From positions 1 to 36,500 of the forward strand of contig JAFGPD010000054.1 of the NCBI GenBank assembly GCA_016926185.1: a stretch of DNA of 36,500 nt, written 5' to 3'. Positions within the stretch are counted from its first letter, which is position 1. Each line of letters begins with the position of its first letter. Shown here in pieces: positions 10,756 through 19,800 of this stretch. The notes beneath the pieces were generated by a model that saw only the letters and a list, made by a program, of their open reading frames with translations, was not told where the DNA came from and ran no database searches. This DNA comes from Candidatus Woesebacteria bacterium (lineage in GTDB: Bacteria > Patescibacteriota > Microgenomatia > UBA8517). A program made the position numbers and the translations under genes.

Positions 10756-11062
10756 CTGTCACTGCGAACAAAGTGAAGCAATCTGTTTTTAGACTTACCT
10801 GTGCAAGCAGGGATTGCTTCGTCACGTTTGACGTGACTTCGTCGCTTCCACTGCTCGCAATGACGAGAGTGGTGTCATCGCGAGCAAAGCGTGGCGATCT
10901 CTTAGATTGCTTCGTCACTGCGTTCCTCGCAATGACAACTTTTTTCTGTCATTCCGCACTTGCCACCGGCTCAGAGGGATGCGGAATCTATACTAATAGC
11001 GATTCAATAGAATCCTCGTTTATTAATATTATTGTCATTACGAGCGAAGCGAAGTAATCTCA
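10756..11062. repeat. Cluster of degenerate GTCATTGCGAGCGAAGCGAAGCAATC-type repeats
   Basis: Several direct and inverted copies (ACTGCGAACAAAGTGAAGCAATCTG, GATTGCTTCGTCAC, CTCGCAATGACGA, GTCATTACGAGCGAAGCGAAGTAATCTC). Confidence 0.85.
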
Positions 11063-11127
11063 AACTGTTTATTGCCCAAAAAAGTACAGCAAGCCTATTC
11101 ATAAATCATAAATCTTGAATCTTAAAT

Positions 11128-13230
11128 CTATTGCTCTATCTCTCCTGATCCGGTTGCCTGCTGAGTTTCCAGCTCAGCTTCAGCTTTTGCTCTCTCAATA
11201 TCCTCTTCATACATTTTCTTGTACTCATCGATCTTTTCATAAATTTCTTTTAGATCATCAGAGGTATAACCGGAAAGCAAATTTAAGTATCTACTTAAGT
11301 ACTCCACTGCCTTGACATAGTCGGGCTGTTCAAACTTCTCACCGTAAAGACGGCTCATCGCAACCAGCGCGTCACCAAAACTGGGCTCTATTTCCAAAGC
11401 CCGCTCATATTCTCGTTGAGCATCTTCATAGAGCCCAACTTCTTCATAAACATGGCCTGCGTTATAAAAATGTCTGACATAATGAAAGATTATAGACTCT
11501 TCAAATAATGGATAAGCTTGCCTGATATTCTCAACCTGCTCAAGGTCGATTGTGTTCCATATGTGATCATTTTCGGCTTGCCAGATGACAGTATTTAGAT
11601 CACCGCCCTTTTTAACGGCTTGAAAAAGAAGGTGCCTTGGATAAAGCGTATAATCCCTTTCGAGAAGCGGGGCATTAGGAACAATATCCGGACCGATGTA
11701 AAAAGGCCAACCTTTGTCATAATTTGCATCCACAATTTGGCTCGTAAGAGTAAAAAGTTTATCAGGATATGGCGGCGGCACTTCAACCTCCGGATAGGTC
11801 AAAGCAAGCCACTTGTTGAACCATCTAAGATGGAATTGCCCCGGAGAGAATGCTTTGAAACTATCTCCTTTATCTATCACATATCGGTAATATTGAGAGG
11901 TCATACCGGGAATGTCGCCCGAAAGAAGCACTAATGAATCTTTGGGTAAAGCACCGAATGCATTTTTAGTATATTTGTCAGTAAAATCTGTTGTGACAGC
12001 TTTAGCATATTTATAATTTCTGTAAACAGATATTGATACAGACAGGACCACCAAAATATTGGCAAAGACTATCCCGCTTCTCACCGATAAGTCTTTGCTT
12101 TTTATCTGATTTATCTTTTCAATTAAAAATAAAGCTCCATATCCGATCGCCGTTGCAACAAAAATGTTGGGAAGCATATGGAAACGTCTTACCGTTGCTT
12201 GATTGAAAGCATCTATGAGCGGAAACTGTGAATACCCCAAAAATACATATCCGCTTAGTAGAAAGCTTGTCAGAATAAAAGCAAAGATCTTTTTGCTTTT
12301 TCTAAAAGAATAGTATGTACCCAATATCGCAAAAACTACACCAACTATTGAAAAGTCAGAAAGTATGTATCGTGAATAATATATGACGTGGTCCACCGGA
12401 AAAACACTTTTGACCTGCGGACCCAACCCCTCACGAAAAGCTGAGAATGTACCAAAGTCCGTTCTTCTAAGATTGTTGAAAGCATCCCAGACACTTTCTA
12501 CCATTCCATCGTTCATCGGTGGCCGAGATGAAGATATGCCAATTGTCAGGACAAAAAAAGGTATTATTCCCAAAACAAAAACTGCCAAGTAAGACAGGTC
12601 GAGACTTTTTTCATCCCATCCTTTCCGTAGAGCATTCCATAAAAGAATGGCAATTCCCGGAAATATCAAAACTATTGTCTGATGATGGGTCAAAGAAAGT
12701 GCAGAAATGAATGCAAGTATGTATAAAAAAAGCGTTGATGATCTACTATGAGTATCGCGTGCTTTTACATAGCTTACAGATAATAAAATTATCAAAACAG
12801 CAAATAGATTATTTAACGGAAAAACCTCAAACTTAAGTGAGTATTGCCAAAAGATTGTTGAAAAAGCCAAAAAAAGCGAACCTGTAAAGGCAGCTAATTT
12901 CTCATTGATAGATTGCTCATCCGACTCATCTTTCAAAAGACTGCAAAGTGCAAGAAAAAAGACAACAACAGTTGCAGCACTTATAAAAGATGATGCAAGG
13001 TTAACTCTTTTTACATCCCTAAAAGGAAGAGGAAGTTTATAAAAAAGATTGCCGATCAGTGTGTTAAGAGGATAACCCGGCTGATGGGCTATACCTTTGG
13101 TGATCGCAGCAGTTACCATTTCGGTACTATCACCAGGAGCAACATATTCACTTGCCATATAAGTATAAGTAAAAAGTGTGATAGCCCACAAAATAATTAC
13201 AAAAACAATTGAAGTGATGATATTTTTCAT
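11128..13230 (-). CDS. DUF2723-like multi-TM protein with C-terminal TPRs (second copy)
   Basis: APGDSTEMVTAAITKGIAHQPGYPLNTLIGNLFYKLP; TPR YEEVGLYEDAQREYERALEIEPSFGDAL. Confidence 0.85.
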   Translation of the reverse strand: MKNIITSIVFVIILWAITLFTYTYMASEYVAPGDSTEMVTAAITKGIAHQPGYPLNTLIGNLFYKLPLPFRDVKRVNLASSFISAATVVVFFLALCSLLKDESDEQSINEKLAAFTGSLFLAFSTIFWQYSLKFEVFPLNNLFAVLIILLSVSYVKARDTHSRSSTLFLYILAFISALSLTHHQTIVLIFPGIAILLWNALRKGWDEKSLDLSYLAVFVLGIIPFFVLTIGISSSRPPMNDGMVESVWDAFNNLRRTDFGTFSAFREGLGPQVKSVFPVDHVIYYSRYILSDFSIVGVVFAILGTYYSFRKSKKIFAFILTSFLLSGYVFLGYSQFPLIDAFNQATVRRFHMLPNIFVATAIGYGALFLIEKINQIKSKDLSVRSGIVFANILVVLSVSISVYRNYKYAKAVTTDFTDKYTKNAFGALPKDSLVLLSGDIPGMTSQYYRYVIDKGDSFKAFSPGQFHLRWFNKWLALTYPEVEVPPPYPDKLFTLTSQIVDANYDKGWPFYIGPDIVPNAPLLERDYTLYPRHLLFQAVKKGGDLNTVIWQAENDHIWNTIDLEQVENIRQAYPLFEESIIFHYVRHFYNAGHVYEEVGLYEDAQREYERALEIEPSFGDALVAMSRLYGEKFEQPDYVKAVEYLSRYLNLLSGYTSDDLKEIYEKIDEYKKMYEEDIERAKAEAELETQQATGSGEIEQ

Positions 13231-13400
13231 TAGTCAGATTATAGCAATTAAAAAATAAAGCCTGTAGACAGACCAAGGTAACATCGGTTTATAACTTCTA
13301 AGAATAGAATATTCCGTAAGATCTCACAAACATCAGAGGCACTTACAGGAAGTATTGGATGACATAGAACTAACACTATTGTTATACTCATATTACAACT

Positions 13401-14321
13401 GTGTTTATAAAAAAAAGAAAATTAAAGATAGTGAGCAGACGATTTTTCAAGACCGTAAAACCACTCACTATAATGGTCAGAACTTTAGTAATTTTAGTCA
13501 TCTTGTTGGCAGCATTTTTGGCTATTTTCATCATTCCTCCGATCAGAACAAAGCAAACTCTATCAAAAAACAAGGCAATGCTCACTAAAGCAAAGCTCCT
13601 CCTTTCCGAAGATAAGATTGCAATAGAGCAATATAATCAGCTGTCTGCTTACAATCTTGCATTTTTTGAAGATAAGAACAATATCATGCAAGGCATGATG
13701 AGGATCACCGATGAGGGTTTTGCAACTGACGAGGTTCTAAAATTCAAAAGGGCCTGGCTTATCGAGGGCAAAGCTGCAAAATATATTAACAATGACCTTA
13801 AAAATAATCTAGCTCAAATGAAAGACGATATTGACCTATTTTATAAAGATATTGCTCCCACAATAGATAAGATAGATATTATAAACTCCAAACTTTCCAA
13901 AATATACGAATATGATCCAAGGATAGATCTAAGTTTGGATCTGCAAGACGGCAAGGAAGAGCTGGTAGAAAGAGCCGCAAAAGCCGCAAACGCTATAGAA
14001 GATATCTCCCGAAATGTTAACGAAAATAAATACAATGAGGATGAACAGATCAAATTCTCAAACAAAGCTGAAGAAATTTCAGCAAGCTTAAAAAGTTTTG
14101 AAAATTCTTTAAAACAAGGAAATATCAACGAAGCTGAAAGGTCCAGAGAACAGATCTTTGATAATTATCCTGAGTTCAAAAAGACTGCTTTTGCTCTTGA
14201 GCTCTCAATTCTACAAACCGATGAGGCTAAAAGACTTTTAACCATTCAGGATGAGATTTTAAGAAAGCTGGATGAAATGATCGCTAAACTGGAAACACTC
14301 GGTGATATTTCAAAAACTTAA
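13401..14321 (+). CDS. Membrane-anchored coiled-coil protein of unknown function
   Basis: One N-terminal TM segment then long charged helical region; GTG start. Confidence 0.55.
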   Translation: MFIKKRKLKIVSRRFFKTVKPLTIMVRTLVILVILLAAFLAIFIIPPIRTKQTLSKNKAMLTKAKLLLSEDKIAIEQYNQLSAYNLAFFEDKNNIMQGMMRITDEGFATDEVLKFKRAWLIEGKAAKYINNDLKNNLAQMKDDIDLFYKDIAPTIDKIDIINSKLSKIYEYDPRIDLSLDLQDGKEELVERAAKAANAIEDISRNVNENKYNEDEQIKFSNKAEEISASLKSFENSLKQGNINEAERSREQIFDNYPEFKKTAFALELSILQTDEAKRLLTIQDEILRKLDEMIAKLETLGDISKT

Positions 14322-14391
14322 TTGACTTCATGACTGCCTAAGACAAACCAGCCTGGATAATAATATGTGTTATAAGTATAATTAGACAATT

Positions 14392-15036
14392 ATGAACGAC
14401 ATTGCAGACCGTGAGACAATACAAATTTCCAATCCTGTGAATCAGAACAACAGGTCCGTCCGAAAAAAGAAATTCCCTCATGTTAGTCTAAAAGCTCTTT
14501 CTATTATATTTTCTGGTTTGCTGGTGATCGGACTGTTCTTGGGCGGATTTTGGTATTACAAAAATTCTATGAATAAACCACAAGGACCGAGTGGTCAGGG
14601 CACAACAGAAGTACTTTCCCAAGATGAAGTAAAAGATTTAGTTTCTGAAGTGGGAGAGCTTATTAGACTACCTTCAAGCGAGGAACCTACTATTGCCACC
14701 GTTTCAAACCTGGACCAGCTTCAGGGTCAGGACTTTTTTCAATACGCCAAAGAAGGAGATAAAGTCTTAGTATACAGAAACGCCAAAAGAGCTTATCTTT
14801 ATAGATCGGACGAAAAAAGACTTATCGAAGTTGGGACTATCAGCTTTGGAGAGGGCGATGTTGCAGGAGATTCGGATGAAATACCGGTTATTCTCCCCTC
14901 ACCCATTCCTACACAACCTATAACTTCTCCTGAACCTGTAACACCTGCTCCATCTGCTAATACAACTACGACACCAACGCCAACTGCGATAACACCAACG
15001 CCTTCAGAAAGTAATACTCCAACACCAACTGAGTGA
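14392..15036 (+). CDS. Single-pass membrane protein with Thr/Pro-rich tail
   Basis: One TM (ALSIIFSGLLVIGLFLGGFWYY), TPTPTAITPTPSESNTPTPTE tail. Confidence 0.55.
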   Translation: MNDIADRETIQISNPVNQNNRSVRKKKFPHVSLKALSIIFSGLLVIGLFLGGFWYYKNSMNKPQGPSGQGTTEVLSQDEVKDLVSEVGELIRLPSSEEPTIATVSNLDQLQGQDFFQYAKEGDKVLVYRNAKRAYLYRSDEKRLIEVGTISFGEGDVAGDSDEIPVILPSPIPTQPITSPEPVTPAPSANTTTTPTPTAITPTPSESNTPTPTE

Positions 15037-15160
15037 TCCCATTACTATAATAAATAGACACATATCGTCTTTCTGATCATTTAAATAAATGGCATTATAT
15101 TTTTGTATCTGAGTATTTAATAATTACTTAATAGCCATTATTAAAAATGGTATAGTTTTA

Positions 15161-15198
15161 TTAGCTTAAAAGCATGTTTTTTTATACTTTTAAGCTAA
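15161..15198. repeat. Perfect 12-bp inverted repeat (TTAGCTTAAAAG / CTTTTAAGCTAA), 14-nt loop
   Basis: Arms at 15161-15172 and 15187-15198. Confidence 0.85.
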
Positions 15199-15212
15199 AG
15201 GGTTTAAAGAAA

Positions 15213-15300
15213 CAAAGGATTCAAACCTTGTCATTAGACAGGGTGTTGTCTATTGAATCTCGTATTTTCACGCAATAGGCTGAAATAAGGTTGAAAATGG
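15213..15300 (+). ncRNA. Candidate structured RNA / leader upstream of the 15403 CDS
   Basis: Possible closing stem TTCAAACC/GGTTGAA and two internal stems CCTTGTC-ATTA-GACAGGG and GTCTATTG…CAATAGGC; by-eye folding only. Confidence 0.35.
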
Positions 15301-15313
15301 AAAAATATAGCAA

Positions 15314-15401
15314 AAAAGTTAAGAACGAAAATCGAAAAGCTAATAACCATAACTAATAGTTAAATAATTATTAAATATGACTTTTAGTTATTAGATAAAA
15401 A
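15314..15401. repeat. AT-rich dispersed repeat (AAGCTAATAACCATAACTAATAGTTAA … CTTTTAGTTATTAGAT)
   Basis: Related sequence at 16222-16300, 16646-16800 and 31391-31500. Confidence 0.65.
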
Positions 15402-15402
15402 A

Positions 15403-16230
15403 ATGAAAAAATTACTGACAATAATCATGATCGCTTTACTAATAGGCGGAGCTGTCTTTTTACTTGTTTTCAAGGGAGGAAACAAATTTGATGGAACAAA
15501 AGAAACTCCGGACTTTGAGATAAAAGACAATGGGCTTTTATTAAACACCGATAAAAGCAGGTACAACCCAAAAGAAGAGGTTTATTTCCAGATAGCATCT
15601 TTGGACAAAGACGGTGATTCTAATTGTGAAGCGGATCTTGAACTTCAAATATCAGGTCCTGAAGATAATGATATAAAACTCACAACGGAAGACGGAACAA
15701 TTAGCAAAACTCCCAACTGCGGCACGAGCGGCTCCAGCAATGACCCCGACTACACCGCGTTCATTGAACCGGTTGAGGAAGGCATTTACGATCTAAAACT
15801 GACAGATCTGAAGACTAATGAGTTCGTTGGATCTTTCTTTATTGTCGGAAATTCTGAGGCGGAACTTTCAGTAACTCGATGGGGTCCCTCAAAAGCGATA
15901 AATGACGGAAAGACTCGCAATCCCATGAAGTTCATATTGGCAAGCGCGAATGATTTTGAAGGCCAACTAATAGAAGCTGTTCCTGTTGATGTTGAAATAG
16001 TCTGGCAAGGTGCCGCATCAGTCTCAACTTCGGCGAACCAGGCCGGCAAAACACTGACTTGGGATATTTCCTTAAAAGCCGGTGAGGAAAAAGATCTTTC
16101 CTATGAATATTTAGTTAAACCCGGCTCGTCAGGGATCATGACTTTAGGGAAAGCAAAACTAATTAGCGGCAGAGATGAAGTTATTTACGAAGAAGAAAAA
16201 CCGTGGATCATTGTTGTTACAGATAACTAA
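15403..16230 (+). CDS. Secreted/membrane-anchored beta-sandwich-like protein of unknown function
   Basis: N-terminal TM/signal (MKKLLTIIMIALLIGGAVFLLVF), Ig-like beta-rich body. Confidence 0.55.
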   Translation: MKKLLTIIMIALLIGGAVFLLVFKGGNKFDGTKETPDFEIKDNGLLLNTDKSRYNPKEEVYFQIASLDKDGDSNCEADLELQISGPEDNDIKLTTEDGTISKTPNCGTSGSSNDPDYTAFIEPVEEGIYDLKLTDLKTNEFVGSFFIVGNSEAELSVTRWGPSKAINDGKTRNPMKFILASANDFEGQLIEAVPVDVEIVWQGAASVSTSANQAGKTLTWDISLKAGEEKDLSYEYLVKPGSSGIMTLGKAKLISGRDEVIYEEEKPWIIVVTDN

Positions 16231-16246
16231 TATCGAAAAACTAAAA

Positions 16247-16651
16247 ATGAAAAACTATAGCCAAAAAACTAAAAATATAGAACGAAAAACTAATTATAAT
16301 AGCGACTTGAAATCAAGAACTTATGAGTTTTCTAAGGATATTATTAAATTCGTTTCTAGATTTCCTAATACTAGAGTATATTGGGTAATTTCGGATCAAC
16401 TTCTAAGATCGGCTACTTCTATCGGAGCAAACATCATTGAAGCGCAAGCCTCATCCAGTAAAAGAGAATTCATAAAGTTCTTTCAAATATCGCTCAAAAG
16501 TGCAAACGAAACTGAATATTGGTTAAGCCTCTTAAAAGACGCAACAAAGGTGGACATAAAAGAGGTAAATAAGTTGATCAAAGAGGTTAAAGAAATATCG
16601 AAAATGTTAGGAGCTAGCCTTCTGACAATGAAAGGAAAGAGGAAATGTTAA
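16247..16651 (+). CDS. Four-helix bundle (23S rRNA IVS / S23-like) protein
   Basis: TYEFSKDIIKFVSRFPNTRVYWVISDQLLRSATSIGANIIEAQASSSKREFIKFFQISLKSANETEYWLSLL is diagnostic; ATG at 16247 preferred over upstream 16175 start. Confidence 0.9.
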   Translation: MKNYSQKTKNIERKTNYNSDLKSRTYEFSKDIIKFVSRFPNTRVYWVISDQLLRSATSIGANIIEAQASSSKREFIKFFQISLKSANETEYWLSLLKDATKVDIKEVNKLIKEVKEISKMLGASLLTMKGKRKC

Positions 16652-16800
16652 CTAAGAACTTAGAACTAATATCTAATAACCATAATTAAAAACTAAAAGC
16701 TAAAAAGTTATTAATTATGGCTTTTAGTTCTAAACTCTTAATTATTAGATAAACAGTTATGGTTTTTAGCTTTTCACTATTAGTTATTAAATAAAGTTAA
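16646..16800. repeat. AT-rich dispersed repeat downstream of the four-helix gene
   Basis: CTAATAACCATAATTAAAAACTAAAAGCTAAAAAGTTATTAATTATGGCTTTTAGTT with inverted copies. Confidence 0.65.
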
Positions 16801-19800
16801 ATGAATCTTAAACAAAAAATATTATTAACGATCTTATTACTCGCAATCGGTTTTGCTTTGCCGGCCAAAGTTAAGGCTGCAGAAAACGTCGTTACCTATT
16901 CTGCAGGCGAATCAGGAACCTACAATCCCTCAACGGGAACCACCCAAATCGTTGTAGAGCTGTGGGGCGGAGGTGCCGGCGGAGGTGCCGGTCCGGGAAA
17001 TACCAACGGCGCAGGTGGTGGTGGAGGTGGCGGAGGTGCTTATGTCATTAAAACCATTTCCAGCCCAAGCTCAAGCTACTCTTACTCTGTAGGTACTGCA
17101 GGGAACGGAGGCTCAGTTGGCAATCCCGGTGACAATGGAGGGTCAACAACCTTTGACAGCGGAACCTATACTGCAGCCGGAGGTACCGGCGGAAGTGTTG
17201 GTCCTCTTGGAGCAGGAGGTGCCGGCGGAAGCGGGTCCGGCGGTGATACGAATAGGGACGGCGGAGACGGAGCAACTGCGATCTCGGCCCAGTCAGGCGG
17301 CGGAGGCGGAGGTGCAGGCACTGATAATCCGGGTGGTGATGCAGGAACACCTAATGTCTACACTCCCGGAACGGGAGGCAGCAGCCTCGGTGGTGACGGA
17401 GGTGACGGCTGCAACACCGGCTCCAACTGCACCGGAGGAAACGCCGACACTGCAAGTGTCTACGGAGGCGGAGGTGGAGGCGGTATGAGAAACGCAGCCG
17501 GAGGAAACGGAGCCGGAGGCTATATCAGGATAACAGAAACAATTCCCGGAACTTCGATCTCAGGAGTGATCAGACAAACTGACGAGTCCTCCGCTTTTGA
17601 CTGCAGCTCGGGTGGTCCCTACACAGTCAGACTCAGGGTCGATGGATCAGGAACTTACTCGGGAGATTGTACAGCCAGTTCCGGTGCTTGGGCAGTCAGT
17701 GACGTGACCCTTAGCTCGGGCCAGACCATTTATGCCTATATCTATAACGAAACACCAAAGGGCAGCACGGTTTTAGTTGCCACCGATTCATCTCATTTGG
17801 ATGTGGACATATTCCAAAACAGAGTTATCTTGCGTGATGAGGTCAACGGAAGCATAACCAATTCTGAGATACTCGCAGGAAACACTGCAGATGCTGATGA
17901 TCTCATTACAACAAGTGGAACTGATGTCACAGTGAGCTCAAGTTATGAAACCCATATTTACTCGGGTGATACCTACGCACCCGGAGCCAATGTCACAACA
18001 GGCAAACTGCATGTTGTCGGCACCTACACAGGAAGCACTGAAACTTTGACTTTGACAGGCACGGGAACAGGCACTTCCCGCCCATTATATGTTGATGGAG
18101 GAAGTTTCACCGCGCCTTCTACAACTGACTTTGAGGGAGATGGGGATGTTGGTGTCGAAGGAACAACATATAACGCTCTTACATTCACCCCCACCATCAC
18201 TGCCGGCAGAGCTTATAGCTTTACAGGAGCTGCAACAATTAATGGCAATTTCACCTCCAACCCGACAGCTGCCTCTGCACAGACCTTGACAGTGAATCTC
18301 GGAGGCACGACCGCTGTAGGAAGCTCATACACAACGACTTTAACAGGAACCACCTCCGGCGTGACAACGCTAGATACACGCCCCGTATCGACTGATTACA
18401 ACCTTTCAACGGGCCTTCTCAATATCGCTTCAGGAAGCACGCTGGATGCGGGCAGCTCGGCATCAACCATCACTTTGACAGGCACTGCAGGAACTTTATG
18501 GACAAATGGAGGGACATTCACCGAAGGAAGTTCAACTGTCATTATGAACCCCGACGCTGCTGTCACTTTATTTTCTGCAGACCCCGGTCTTTACAACTTA
18601 ACACTCTCCCCAACCATTACTAGCGGAAGAACATACACAGTCGGCTCCGGACTCACTATTGGCGGAGATTTTAATATGAATCCTTCAGCGGGTTCATCTT
18701 TGGCACTCACCGTGAATATGGGCGGTGACATCACAGTTGCCGCAACAGGCACAACAACACTCACAGGTGCGGGTGCAGGACCGGCAACAACAACAGTCGA
18801 CATGCGGCCTGTTGCAACAGACTACGACCTCTCAACAGGACTTTTGAGCATCGCGTCAGGAAGTGTATTGGATGCAGGAAGCTCGGCTTCCCTAGTCACA
18901 TTGACAGGAACCAGCGGAACACTCTGGACCCACAACGGCACATTCACCGAAGGAGGCTCAACAGTCACATTCACTCCCGATGCCGATGTTACCTTATTTT
19001 CTGCCAATCCAACACTTAATGACCTGACACTTTCTCCCACCATTACAGCAGGAAGAGCATACGGTATTGGAACCGCACTGACTATAAACGGAGACTTTGA
19101 GATCAACCCAACGGCTGCATCCTCTCTTGCATTGACAGTCAATGCGGGCGGAAATATCACCCAGTCTGCAACATCAACTCTCACTCTGACAGGAACTACC
19201 TCGGGAACCTCAACACTAGACCTGAGGCCCGCATCAACCGATTACAATATTGACACAGGCTTTATCAATATCGCCTCAGCCGGAACTTTGGATGCAGACG
19301 CTGCTGCGTCAACAATTGACCTCAACGGGACCAGCAGCACCCTGTTTACTGTTGCAGGCAGTTTCAGTCAGGGAAATTCCACAGTGACTGTAACTAACGC
19401 AAGCGGCACTCCCACTCTCAACTCAGGAACTGTAACTTTTTATAACCTGACAATTGATCCTAGCAATTTGACAATAAATACCTCGGCAGACAACATCACT
19501 GTCAGTAACACCTTAAATATTGCTTCAGGAGACACACTCAACTTAGCATCCGGCCAGACTTTGACAGTGTCAACAACTCTCACCCTTGACGGAACAATTT
19601 CAGATTCAGGAGGAGAGCTTAATTACACATCGACAAGCGACTTCCCCACCACCGGAACCATTACAGCGGCCCTGACACTTGATGCAACCAACGGCAATAT
19701 CAATGTCCCCAATCCGGCCAATGATTACGGCGGAGCTCTCACTATTTACAATAACTCCGCATCAACAAGAACTGTCACTCTAGCTTCGGGTACTATTGAC

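Noticed and set aside
10773-11057. 94-aa ORF (MKQSVFRLTCASRDCFVTFDVTSSLPLLAMT…)
   Set aside because: Translation of GTCATTGCGAG-type repeats (RAKRGDLLDCFVTAFLAMT pattern); not a plausible gene
15213-15300. Possible c-di-GMP (GEMM) riboswitch
   Set aside because: Superficial similarity (CAAACC … ACGCAA) but conserved GCAAAGCC and tetraloop-receptor features are absent; kept only as an unassigned structured RNA
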